Assembly: GCF_034702125.1 (NCBI RefSeq)
Contig: NC_085865.1
Location: forward strand, 25,269,067 to 25,333,066
DNA: 64,000 bases
Origin: Engraulis encrasicolus
Lineage: Eukaryota > Chordata > Actinopteri > Clupeiformes > Engraulidae
Reading direction: 5' to 3'
Below are positions 13,228 to 25,174 of the stretch, in pieces. The notes under the pieces are model-generated. The model was not told the DNA's origin. It was given only the letters and a program-made list of their open reading frames with translations, and made no database searches. Position numbers and translations under genes: made by a program. How positions within the stretch are numbered: the stretch's first letter is position 1; the number at the start of each line of letters is the position of its first letter.

Positions 13228-13340
13228 CAGGGCCGCTGACCGCTTTGGCAGTGCCCGGGCAAAGTAATCTGCCCCCCTAGCCTCCCTCAACACATACAAT
13301 TCAATAGGGACCCAATTCTGTACCTCCAACCCCCTATCCC
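13228..13340 (-). mobile_element. hAT-like fragment, minus orientation
   Basis: Read on the minus strand it ends ...CAGCGGCCCTG with inner GAATTGGGTCC and ACTTTGCCCGGGC words, matching the 21301, 46881 and 48496 copies. The far end has diverged, so the boundary near 13340 is approximate. Confidence 0.6.
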
Positions 13341-13457
13341 CCCACCCGACACCTTCACCAGCACCTGGGCTTGGGACAACTGATACGTTTGTCTCGCCCT
13401 GTTAGTATCCCTGGTGTGGTCAGACACAGCTTCGACTCAGCTGTCCTCTTTACCGAC

Positions 13458-13601
<144 letters not shown>

Positions 13602-13754
13602 TCTCTTGCTGCTCCGGCCTCTGCGCTCATCTTTTGCTCTGGAATGGCCTCCATTTAATTATACACCACCGCTGGGACTTTTGGCTGCTCGCTGCAAATA
13701 AATTAGAAGCCACTTCCATGTAGAAACTGTGGAGAAAATAGAGTGAAAAGAGAC

Positions 13755-13757
<3 letters not shown>

Positions 13758-13801
<44 letters not shown>
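13758..13801. repeat. (GA)n microsatellite
   Basis: About 22 GA units, followed by a GGGGA-rich purine block to about 13835. Confidence 0.95.
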
Positions 13802-13804
<3 letters not shown>

Positions 13805-14059
13805 CGGGAGAGAGGAGGGGAGGGGAGGGGAGGCGGAAAAGCATATTGGCTTGTGTACCTCTGGGTCTATCACTAATCCTATCAAATGAGGGGAGAGGGA
13901 TAAATAGCATCCAATCCCATGTCGAACACGACCAATTAAGTGGCTGATATAGATTGAGCCGCGTACTCCCTGCGACTGTGACTGTATGTAAGCGCATCGC
14001 TAAATGATGATGACGATAGCGCAATACCTCAGTCATACAGGTCACTGGTTGGGTCACTT

Positions 14060-14190
14060 GTTCCGGGCCCAGAGAGAAGGGGGGGGGCAGAATTGGGTCC
14101 TCATTACATTATATGCATTATATGACAGGGGTGCTCTTTAAAATGGCTTTGTTCTGGGCCAGGCAAAAAATCGTTTCAACGACGGCCCTG
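14060..14190 (+). mobile_element. hAT-like fragment ending ACGGCCCTG
   Basis: It contains GAATTGGGTCCTCATTACAT and ends GACGGCCCTG, as in the other members of the family. The left end (TTCCGGGCCCAG) is internal to the consensus, so the copy is truncated or diverged on that side. Confidence 0.5.
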
Positions 14191-14696
14191 GCCGATGTCC
14201 CAGCAGCACAGCATCCACAGCATCCACAGCAGCAGCAGCAGCAGCAGTGGCAAAAAATCACACAAGCCCTCCGGCCATTTGACGTTATTTGAATTAAAAT
14301 TCACCGCAAGTAACAGAGGCTGTTGCTGTGTATAAATCATAAAAATGGAGGTGGGGACGGAGGAAAGGCGGATATCGGGTAGCAGATAGCGTAGGAGAGG
14401 AGAGGAAGACTCTCTCTCTCTCTCTGGGGAAATCTTTTCCCTTCACCTATAAGGCCCATCACGACACCGCCGTCCTCGAGTGTTAGATCAACAAACACCC
14501 CGGCTCTAATGTGTTATGTGAATTACATGGTGTTATTCTGAGTTGTTATTATCCAAACGTCGGCCTGCTTTATATTCCACGTCCAGGAAGATGGAAAGAG
14601 GGAAAAAAAACGACAACAAGAACATTAGGAGGAACAAATGTAATCACAATCGCTTCTCTTCTCCCACAGGTGTGTGTGTGCGATTCCACACAAAGA
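14191..14696. other. Spacer with (CAG)n
   Basis: It contains a CAG run at 14227-14247. The stretch 14260-14330 has a GACGTTATTTGAATTAAAAT-like composition typical of non-coding DNA. No gene seen. Confidence 0.45.
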
Positions 14697-14746
14697 CACA
14701 CACACACGCATGCGAGCACACGCACACACACACACACGCACGCGCG

Positions 14747-14818
<72 letters not shown>
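14697..14818. repeat. (CA)n with embedded (CG)n
   Basis: A CA repeat with an inner alternating CGCGCG block at about 14738-14755. The whole is a continuous purine-pyrimidine alternation. Confidence 0.95.
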
Positions 14819-14821
<3 letters not shown>

Positions 14822-15141
14822 ACACACACGGGGATATTTACAAAATAAAGCATGTAGGCCTCAACATCTTCTAACTATCTCGCATCACAAATATTATTGT
14901 TATAACAAATCATTGGGCTCACGAAGCAACGCGGTGTGGTATTATGTGGTGTAGTGTGCTGTGGTGGGGAGGAGAGGAGAGGTCAGTAGTATCTCTGTGC
15001 GTCTAGCGGTGATGGTCACTATCTCCGTGGCAGAGCCATATATCTAGGCCGAGAGGAGCAGTCATAACAGCATGGGTCGCTGTCTTTTGCCCACCCGCAC
15101 TCGTTTATCAGCCACATTCAAGGTCAGGCTTCAGCCACACA

Positions 15142-15143
15142 CA

Positions 15144-15214
<71 letters not shown>

Positions 15215-15280
15215 TGGAGCCCCTCTCTCTCGCTCTCTCTTCCTGGAGCCCCTCTCTCTCTCTCTCTCTTCCTGGACCCC

Positions 15281-15318
<38 letters not shown>

Positions 15319-15451
15319 TTCTCTCTTTCTGCAGCCTCGTTCCCCTCATCTCCCTCTGTGCCTGCAGTCTTACGCTCACTCTCTTCTTCTGTCGCTATTT
15401 CTGCAATCTCTCTCTCTCTATCTCTCTCTCTCCCTCTATCTTTCTCTCTTC

Positions 15452-15511
<60 letters not shown>
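15142..15511. repeat. (TC)n and TCTTCCTGGA minisatellite
   Basis: Pure TC at 15146-15211, then three TCTTCCTGGA(G/C)CCCC units spaced by TC runs (15211-15290), degenerate TC/TTTC sequence, and a final TC run to 15511. The 170-codon Leu-Ser frame across it is an artefact. Confidence 0.95.
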
Positions 15512-15513
<2 letters not shown>

Positions 15514-15944
15514 GTAGTAGAGGTCAGCCAGGAAGACACCTGACTCTAATCAAACAATGTGTGTGGTTACAAATTTATAGATAAGTTTGTGCATGGATTG
15601 TATGTAACTGCGTCTATATTTGAGGATGTAAGCATAAATTAGCTTTATGTTATTATTGTTTATATATTAGCATGAGCCACCTCCGACCTTCTGTGTGCTT
15701 TACCTGTTAACTTTATTGCCACCGCTTCCAACAAGTGCGAAAACTCAAAACACATGATGTTAATAGTAATAATAAAGACCAGGTGGAAATGAAGTGTCGC
15801 TACTTAATGTGTGGCATGTCAGCCATTGTGTAGCCGCTGGCTTGTTTCCTTGAGGTAATTACATCACTGTACACTTAGTTACGCTTAGTCGACCAGCCAA
15901 CGAAAAAAAAACATGCACGCAAAGAAAATAGCAACAATGGCATT

Positions 15945-15993
<49 letters not shown>

Positions 15994-16280
15994 CCCATAA
16001 TTACCTTTAATAACAGGCTGTTTATTATTCTAGCTCATCTGGCAATTAGAGATTTTATGTCCTCCATTACCGACGTAGGCAGATGCCCCCACAAAAAAAG
16101 CCACAGCAGTCATTATGCAAACTTATCACCCTAATGAACAAATCCATGCCACGATGAGGAAAATCTTTTTTTTAATTGTCAGGACGAACAAATGTCTTTA
16201 CTTTTGATGGAACCATAATTATGTGTGGCTGCATGATTTTTTTAAATCCTTTGTCTGCATTTCTCGCCCCCGTTTGTTGA
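15512..16280. other. Unique block, possible conserved non-coding DNA
   Basis: Single-copy sequence broken by one TC run (15945-15988). Both halves are rich in homeodomain-type words: GAGGTAATTACATCA near 15852, CCATAATTACC near 15993 and CTGGCAATTAGAG near 16039. No coding signal. Confidence 0.35.
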
Positions 16281-17045
<765 letters not shown>

Positions 17046-17067
17046 CTCTGAGCAGGGATGGCAGTGG

Positions 17068-17174
17068 GCGGTGAAGGCAGGAGGAGGAGGAGGAGGTGAA
17101 GATGAAGATGGAGGTGGTGGTGGTTGGTTGTGCTGCTGCTGCTGATGATGATGGTGGTGGTGGTGGTGGTGGTA
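17068..17174. repeat. Mixed GGA/GAT/GGT triplet repeat
   Basis: Adjacent runs of GGA, GAT/GAA, GCT and GGT triplets form a cryptically simple region. Confidence 0.85.
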
Positions 17175-17663
17175 GTGATGCAGAGAGATGGGGTGTGTGG
17201 GGTTGATGGTGGGGAGTGCTGTGAACTTCAAAGGCTGAGCCGTCTGGCTTTGATGTAGCCCAGAAGTGGGTGGTGAGGTGTTTTAGGGGGGGGGGGCAAT
17301 GGGAGAGCGACGGCAGGCGGGAAGGTCTCGCCTCCTCCCCTCTACACTCCCAGACAAGCGGAGAGAAGAGGGTGGGTGTGTTTGAGAGCGGCAAAGTGTC
17401 AGTGCCCTCCGCAGAACAGAGACGTGATCCGGATTGACGAGGAATTTTGAAAGTCCAAACACTTGTGACCTCACTTTTCCCCGCTAGTTGAGGTGTTAAG
17501 AGGAGCCTATAGTAGGTGTCACCAAGAGAAGGTGAAAAACGCATGCTGTTATTTTGAGTGTTTCTCTGTCTAGACTTGAGTTTATCTCAGACAAGACGTA
17601 GGTCTGTCGTCTGTCTTGTTTCAGTCTCTCCTATTATCAGTGTTCAAGCTTTGAAGTACTTTT
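17175..17663. other. Unique spacer
   Basis: GC-richer single-copy sequence with a poly(G) run near 17286-17296. The long minus-strand frame reaching into it starts in repeat DNA and resembles no family. Confidence 0.4.
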
Positions 17664-17920
17664 CTGCCCTACAAAGCAAAAAGGCAGTAACTGCATTGCT
17701 GTTGAAAATGAGTTACTATGACTTTAATGCCATATATATCAAAGTCTAAAGCTAAATAAAATGATTGATCTGCAAAAAAGGTGGTAATATAAAGTAACAA
17801 AACTGTCATATGTCAATAATCTCCCAAAAACCACTTATACTGGATTGTAGTATCATTTAAAAGTCAACTGACTTCGTTTTGAGCTCGGCGCAGTTACTGC
17901 CTTTTTGCTTTGTAGGGCAG
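17664..17920. mobile_element. 257-bp MITE, 31-bp perfect TIRs
   Basis: Positions 17664-17694 and 17890-17920 are perfect inverted copies starting CTGCCCTACAAAGC. TTTT borders both sides and could be the target duplication. The outer TGCCCTACAA is shared with the 3461-3975 element. The interior is AT-rich and non-coding. Confidence 0.85.
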
Positions 17921-17984
17921 TTTTGATGTCCATCAAGAGTTCCTCACACATTCCCCAAATAACAGTTGAAAGGACAGTTTGCAC

Positions 17985-18100
17985 GTGTGTCCGTGCATGC
18001 GTGCGTGTGTGTGTGTATTTTCGTGTGTGTGGGTGTGTACATGCACGTGCATGTGTGTGTATGTGCACACAAGCGTCTGTGTGTAGTATGTGTGTGTGTT
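17985..18100. repeat. Degenerate TG repeat
   Basis: TGTG/TGCG/TGCA words over about 115 bp; a degraded dinucleotide array. Confidence 0.8.
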
Positions 18101-18200
18101 TATGTGATTGCCTTTGTTGCCACAAGTCTAGCAGAAAGACTCAGGTGCATGAAGGCCAAAATCCATCTGCAGAGGTGAAAGAAACCATCATTTGACCACA

Positions 18201-18228
18201 GCGCCATGTGTGCCTCACACTGACTTGC

Positions 18229-18315
<87 letters not shown>

Positions 18316-18360
18316 TTTCGCCAGAAGTGCCTTGTGTGCATCATGCTGACCCACTCATCA
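18201..18360. repeat. (TC)n bordered by diverged direct repeats
   Basis: A TC run (18231-18311) is bordered by two similar sequences, GCCATGTGTGCCTCACACTG on the left and GCCTTGTGTGCATCATGCTG on the right. The tract thus sits inside an old duplication of about 30 bp. Confidence 0.75.
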
Positions 18361-18454
18361 CACGGCAATCTGAAACACCACGGTGGTGCTCTCTCTCCCG
18401 CTCTCCTCCCTATCTGTGCTATTCTATTCTCTCATTCTTTTGTCTCCTAAGTAT

Positions 18455-18640
18455 CTTCTTCTTTTCTCTTCTCTTCTCTTCTCCTCACTTTTCATGTCCT
18501 GTTTTCTCCAGTCACCTCACATCTCCTGTCTTCGTATTTTTTGTCCCTGCCTCTATTTCTCATCCTTCTCCTCTGCATCTCCATCCTCTTCTCTTCTCTT
18601 CTCTTCTCTTCTCTTCTCTTCTCTTCTCTTCTGCTGTCCT
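18455..18640. repeat. (TTCTC)n pentanucleotide tracts
   Basis: Two runs of CTTCT/TTCTC units (about 18464-18488 and 18586-18632) lie within pyrimidine-rich DNA. Flanking sequence around 18490-18560 and 18636-18700 is itself a repeated CTGTCCTGTTTTCTCC-like unit. Confidence 0.85.
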
Positions 18641-18839
18641 GTTTTCTCCTGTCATCTCACATCTCCTGTCTTCCCATTTCTTGGCCTTGCCCTATTTTAT
18701 TCTTCTCTCTTCCCTGTTCCTGTCCTCTCATCCTCACCTCTTTGCTACCTCAAAATAGCCGTTCCACTTTTTTTGTCTTTTACAATTCACAGAACTCCAT
18801 CTTCCTCCATAAAGTACAGACTTACACTCCTTACACAGA

Positions 18840-19155
18840 TATAAGATACCAATTAATTTAGAGGTCGTTTATTTAGTTTGCCCTACCCCAATCAATTTGG
18901 TACAAAGAGGGAGGGAGCCGTGCGTGGGGGGGAGAGAAAATCTTTACAAAGCTTTAAGGGAAACTTAATTAAATGGCCCTAATTATTTAATGCCTTGTCT
19001 TGATCTGGCTAAGTGTCCACAGACCGCTATTTAATTTGCCGAGAGCCCTTCCATCTTGTGGAGGTCCTACTACACGCACGTGCCGCGATAACACCAGCAC
19101 TTACGCAGGTGAGGGGAAAGAACGTTTGAAGAGACGGATAAAGTGGAGTGAGACA
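18840..19155. other. Unique block rich in AATTA words
   Basis: Contains CCAATTAATTTAGAGG, ACTTAATTAAATGG and CTAATTATTTAATGCC within about 150 bp, without coding potential. The composition suggests conserved non-coding DNA, but only alignment could show this. Confidence 0.35.
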
Positions 19156-19165
19156 GTGAGAGAGA

Positions 19166-19246
<81 letters not shown>
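19156..19246. repeat. (GA)n microsatellite
   Basis: About 45 GA units. Confidence 0.97.
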
Positions 19247-19249
<3 letters not shown>

Positions 19250-19335
19250 ATGGGAAGAGGGTGACCAATGGGAGTGGAGGGGAAAAGGAATGATGGATGA
19301 ATACTTTGTATGTAAAGCCATGCACGCATTAGTAG

Positions 19336-19416
19336 AATGGATGGATGGATGGATGGATGGATGGATGGATGGATGGATGGATGGATGGATGGATGGATGG
19401 ATGGATGGATGGATGG
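19336..19416. repeat. (GATG)n tetranucleotide repeat
   Basis: About 20 perfect ATGG/GATG units, giving Met-Asp-Gly-Trp or Ile-His-Pro-Ser shadow frames. Confidence 0.97.
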
Positions 19417-19523
19417 GGATGGAGAGAGGGCAAAAGAATGGAAGGACGGGAAGAGATGAGACGAGAGGTGAAGGACTACAGTAGAGGCCAAACCGTAAAA
19501 AAATCACAGTGTGCTTTGTGAAA

Positions 19524-19802
<279 letters not shown>

Positions 19803-19946
19803 AGAGAGAGTGAGTGTGTAAGATGAAAAGATTCTGGAGGGACAAAGAAAGGAGGATGTCCTGGCTCACCTTCGGCCACACGCTTGTGACAGCTGCAGCC
19901 ATGATGTAGCATTGTGAGAAATCGCCACCGCAAGCCTGGCTATCTC

Positions 19947-19949
<3 letters not shown>

Positions 19950-19982
<33 letters not shown>

Positions 19983-20279
19983 ATTTTCTTCACTTGCTTG
20001 CTCACTTTACTCACTTGTTCTCCTCTCCCTCTGTTCTCTCTCTCTCGCTCTCTCTTCTCACCACTCTTTCTCTCTCCTCCCTCATTCTGCCCTCTCTCTC
20101 TTTTCATTCTCTCTTCTTTTTCTATCCTCTTTGATTTTGTGTCCTCCCTGTCACTTTTCTATCTCTTTTAAAACTTTTTCTTTCCCTCTTTATTGTATAT
20201 GTTTCCCCCACTTCTCTCGCCTCCCTCAGTTTCGCATTCCTCTTGTCCTTTTTCTCTGTTCTCTGTTCTCTGTTCTCTT

Positions 20280-20331
<52 letters not shown>
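19950..20331. repeat. Pyrimidine-rich (TC)n region
   Basis: TC runs at 19950-19980 and 20282-20331, joined by TCTC/TTCT-rich sequence. Confidence 0.9.
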
Positions 20332-20332
<1 letters not shown>

Positions 20333-21300
20333 CCAGTGGGACATCCATGATGATGGCAGGGACTTGGCGGTCACTTGCCATCTCTGTGTGTACCCTCATC
20401 CCACCATAGCAAACAGATCTTATCCACCCGCGCCAAGAGCGAGCACATTTCCTATGACAAACAGCCACACCCACGCTGCTGCAGCTGCCCACGGATGGAA
20501 TTCGACCCCATGACGGCCAAAGGACGAAGCACAGTAGACTGTAGTCTGAAATGTGTTGTTTCCGCCACCTTAATCACACCTTGTCTTTCTCTTTCTTCCT
20601 CGCAAGCACTTATGCTGACACCCCCAAAAAAGGACCTGTTAAAATCTCAGTTCATTTTTTGGAACTTTTTTCTCACTTTAACTGTAAAAATGTGAAAAAG
20701 GGAAAAAAAGAAGTCATTTTGCCCTGAGCGAAGAGCAGTAAAGGCGCTGAGCCAGATAGACAAAAGGTGACAAAGAAATGCATGATGGGTCTTGTCTGCC
20801 CTTCCATGGACCTCACAGCTCCGCCTGAGTGGATGCATGAAGAAAAAGAAAAAAAAAATGCTGTTAAAATGTGGGTGACTTCAGAAGCACATCGTTATCT
20901 GGGTGTGAATGTCTTCACAACTGTTTCTCAGTGACAAGTGTGAAAGCAGAGAGAGAGAAAAGACGGGAGATAAAACTAAAAGGGATGTAAAATGAAAACA
21001 CTTGATCCATAAATAAAAGACAGAGAAAGTACAGACGATCTTTTACCCTTCCGAACACTTCAAACTGCCAGGAATCACTAGCAGCATTCTGGTGGCAAAT
21101 TGAAATCTCGGAGCGCCATCGGCTGCTCTGCACAAGCCAGAGAACAATCTCTCCGTCTGTAAGTGCTTCTCCCATTGGGAACGGAGAAGAAAGTGAACGA
21201 GTGAGAAGCACACAGACTCAAGCAGGAGACAAAGACAGACAGCGTCTACTGAAGAAGAGTCTATGGGAATGGGAATGGGCCATTGGAGAGATGCTTCAAG
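20332..21300. other. Unique sequence, no gene seen
   Basis: Single-copy sequence. Open frames are at most about 106 codons and match nothing I recognise. Confidence 0.45.
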
Positions 21301-21459
21301 CAGGGAAGCTGATGGGGGAGGCGGGCAAATGGGTTAGTTATCCCAGGCCCAGGGAGACAGGGGAACCAGAAGTGGGTTCCCATTACATTGTATGTGTTGA
21401 AGTGGGGACTATTTCAGATGAGTTTGTTCAAGGGCTGGTCAAAGCTATAAGCGGCCCTG
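21301..21459 (+). mobile_element. hAT-like element with 8-bp TSD
   Basis: Starts CAGGGAAGCTGATGG, ends ATAAGCGGCCCTG. Flanks GCTTCAAG and GCTCCAAG agree at seven of eight positions, supporting an 8-bp hAT target duplication. Non-autonomous, 159 bp. Same family as 46881-47002 and 48496-48644. Confidence 0.8.
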
Positions 21460-22005
21460 GCTCCAAGCAAATGACGTGTCAGCAAAAGCAGTAGTAGGCC
21501 TCATTTGGCACAGCTGCTGAGGGAGCTTGGGCCCTGAGATGTGACAATCCAGTCAAGGTTCCTCTGTGTAGTGGTACAACAACATGTATTGTGTATATAC
21601 CATGCTATTGTAGTTGATGTGCTGACACATCTGGGTTATATAGCGTTTGCCTACAACTTACTTTGAGCTGACAGAGTATAAAAAAAACTGTTTTCTAACA
21701 GTACCTGGCCTTTGTTGAAGAACGGTATCTGAATGGAAGAACGTGCAAAACATGGCAGACAACAATTCTAAATGTATTATTTTTCCCGTACAGCACATGG
21801 TGAAATGTTAGCCTTGCTTTCACGACTTCAGTCTTTGAGACTTTAGTGTGGCCAGGGAAACTATCTACACCAGGGGTATTCAATTAAAAGTCACTGAGAG
21901 CCAGTTTTTCAAAATCCTCCCAGTGAAAGGGCAAACATAGAAGCTGCATAATTGCAAGCAGCACAGTGTCCGAGCTTAGGATGTAAAACAGGCAGATAGC
22001 TTTTG

Positions 22006-22382
22006 ATGGTCTATTTATGAGAATGTTTTAGATAAGATTTCACTCTCATTTCACTCTCACTGGAATGAGCTTCAGAAATCTCTTAAACTTGCTGTTTTTA
22101 TGTCTGTAAATGAGTTTAAAGCCTATCTTAATGACACTTTTAAATCTGTCTGCGCTTGCTTCTAATCTTGTAATCTCAACCTTGTTTTATGTTTATTATT
22201 TTATGGTTTTTATTGTGTAATTTTATCTCTTCTTCCATATTGATTTGTTCTGTTTTGTCTGTGTCCTGTCTGTAAATGTATTTGTGATGTGTGCTGCTGC
22301 CTTGGCCAGGGCTCACTTGTAAAAGAGAATTTTATTCTCAATGTGATTTTATCCCTGGTTAAATAAAGGTAAAAAAAAAAAA
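22006..22382 (+). mobile_element. 5'-truncated LINE 3' end
   Basis: A short open stretch reads ...SFHSHWNELQKSLKLAVFMS... to a stop at about 22165. It is followed by an AT-rich untranslated part containing CTGCCTTGGCCAGGGCTC and CCTGGTTAAATAAAGGTA, then a poly(A) run at 22371-22382. The WNEL...FK..L pattern is the usual C-terminus of ORF2 in many vertebrate LINEs, and the tail is one common in fish. The clade (I, L2 or related) is not certain. The 5' boundary is approximate. Confidence 0.65.
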
Positions 22383-24285
22383 TGTAAATGAATAGGACAG
22401 ATATCCCCAACCTGAAGTGATTGGAAATGTTGAACAGCCACAGATAGCACACATTTCTCTTATTTTTTTCTGACCTCCTGACGGTCCAGAACCTTGCCGT
22501 CCAAGGGCCACATCTGGCCCCAGGGTCACCATTTGAATAGGCCTGATCTAGACCGGGAAATCAAAGGGTGTATCTAGCTCACGTTCATGAAATATCTAAG
22601 GATGCTACTGGTTGGAGCGTCAATAGATTCCTTTACTCACCTGTTAATTGAAATGGTACATCATTGCATTAAACACAGCCCATCAAGCCTTAAGAAATAG
22701 CCTACTCAAAGCTTTTTTGGGTAAATTCGAAATGTTGTAGATGGTTTTGCTAGCCAGACTTAAGTTTTGGAGAGACTTGCCGTCGCAGCCAGACTATTAA
22801 AGTATATCCATATCCCACATTTCTCTCTCATCCTCTCTTGGTTGTATTTCGTAATATTGTTGCTAGATACATAAGGAAGCCACCCCTTTAAAAATACCAA
22901 TCCAAACATGTATATCTTCACAAGATCATTTTTAAAGCTATTTCTGGGGAAATTACAGATCCAACTGAAATGTTACTTTGTAAGTATTACATCACAAAGT
23001 GAAGACAACCCTCTGTTAAACAATTCCATGACATGAGTCCACGTCTCCTTTATAATGAAGATAAATCCAGATTGGTTATTGGTGGCGTTGTGGATGCGGA
23101 ACTGAGTGTAAACATTCATTTGTGCTCCTGTACTCCCTTGCTGTTGTGGGTTATTGAAAGAGAACGTCTCTACTTTTTTAAAGTGGCATGTGTGAAATTG
23201 ATGCAAAAGTCCCCAAAATTGAAAAGAGGAACGAACTTATTTTCATGTATGAATTTGCCCATGCCATATGAGACTAAATCTCAAGTTTTCATTTTCATCT
23301 TTAGCCTCCCTACAAGTTCCCGATGCAATAAAAAAAGACTCAGATCTGTCCTCGGAGAAAAATCCTGTCCAGCCAACACACGCACATACAGCACTCTTCT
23401 TTTTCTTTTCTTTTCTTTTTTTAAAACCAGCCCCCGTTCTGCCAAACTGAATTGGGTTTTAATTAATTAGATGAATGCAGACAAGCCTTGGGATGAAATA
23501 TGGCTGTCCGATTTAGGCCATTCAGCCCGATTGCTTCGCCCGCAGCAGAGGTCACTGTGTCTCCATTTGCCCGTAGCCTCGGAAGGTAAACTTAATTTAC
23601 TGCTCTATCTCCCTTGCCGTTAGCGTAGCGGGACTCTCGTCCAATAGCAGATATACCTCCAAAACATAATCAATTAACTGCGCTCAAATGACAGGAGCGA
23701 GCTTGAATGCTGATAAGACACAGGACTTCCACTTTTTCATAACAGAAACTTGCACAGCAGAACAGAAACTGAAAATTGCACAGCGATTGTGAATATTAAA
23801 GAAATAGGTGATTATGGGCAGAACTGGAGATAGAAGCCTTGTCATGGAAAGTGCTCAAGAATAAATTAAAACACACAATCATGGCTGCCAATTAACACAG
23901 AGGTTTCGGCCGAGTGACATAAGCAGATAAGAGCCAAACTGTGGCATGAAAATACCTTCTGAATCACTCTGGAAAACATGTAATATTAAACCTACTTTTG
24001 TGAAAAGTAGGCTTACATGCATGGGTTCATGATTCAAAGCCAAACTCTCATCAACAGCATTTGAGTATTTCACTGTGTTGCAGAAGACAAAACCATACGA
24101 AGGCCCGGCATGTATACCCATCAGAGGATTGCTTACACCCTGACATCATCTTCGCACTCTCAAAGCCCTGACGCCATGGAGACCGAGTCATGCCATCCTG
24201 CTCGCGAATCCTCACTCCATTTTTATACAGTAGCTGTGGAGAGAGAAAGCTGTTTGAACATGACGCTATAGCCTATGGCCTTTCT
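22383..24285. other. Unique sequence, no gene seen
   Basis: Mostly single-copy. The 23450-23710 part (GGTTTTAATTAATTAGATG, CAATTAACTGCGCTCAAATG) is compositionally like conserved non-coding DNA. The 145-codon frame at 23033-23470 resembles no known protein. Confidence 0.4.
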
Positions 24286-24530
24286 CAGGGCTGGGCTGGA
24301 TATCTGGCATATGGGGCATTATCCTGGTGGGCTGACAATCTTTTGGAAGCTGATGCTGATATTTGTTATTATTGTTCTTTTTAAGACTAGCCCACAGTAT
24401 ACAGTACATAGGACAGCCCACTGGTCCATCTTTAAGGCAGTGAAATGAGCTAATCATTATAGTAGAAAATAAAGCAAGGGTGCTGCCAAAAATGCCTGGG
24501 CTGTTTATTTTTTTGGTCCCAGCCCAACCC
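24286..24530. mobile_element. Non-autonomous element, GGGCTGGGCTGG ends
   Basis: Starts CAGGGCTGGGCTGG and ends CCCAGCCCAACCC, imperfect inverted ends. A segment with similar ends lies at 57199-57433. No coding capacity and no clear target duplication. Confidence 0.5.
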
Positions 24531-25174
24531 AGATCAGCCTTTCTGAATCCACCCTCCTTTCCAAGTCATCCTTTCACTTCCCTCACACCACCAGTTGGCA
24601 CCCATCCACCCACGCATGTGATATCATATGCGTGATCTATATCGCACATCATAAATTGATGTATTATCTTTGGAAATGCCCTTAGAACATTTGTTATACT
24701 GCCAAGAGTCTGGCATGTGCTCACACCCCCTTTTTTATCCACTTTCCTTCTAAAACTGGGAAAAAAAATCTTGGCGTGAAAAAAATTAAAAAAAGCTTTT
24801 ACTTTTTATCTGTGTCCATAAAGTAGCTCAAAGTCACGCTGACCTTCTGATGGAGAGTGTTCGCCAGGGAATATTTATGCAATGTGATCAGGTACTGGGT
24901 GGCAGTGACCACTGTTTCCCTCGGCATTAAACAAGAGTTATGTCTCCCTTCATATTTTATAAGCCGTTTGCTACAGAAGTGCCATCTCAGACGCTATAGA
25001 CACCTGTGTGTTTTAAGGCGTTATATGTCTTAAGTTAATTCTATAAAGTGTGCCGTATGTCATACGGACATTTTGATAGGTTGCTGACACATGTTTTGAA
25101 AAGTCCTCTGCCTTCACAGCAGATTTACAAACACTAATAGCATATCAGCAATTTAGTCACACGCATCTTGTGCT
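24531..25174. other. Unique flank of the LTR element
   Basis: Single-copy AT-rich sequence ending in TGCT at 25171-25174, which is one half of the retrotransposon target duplication. Confidence 0.5.
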
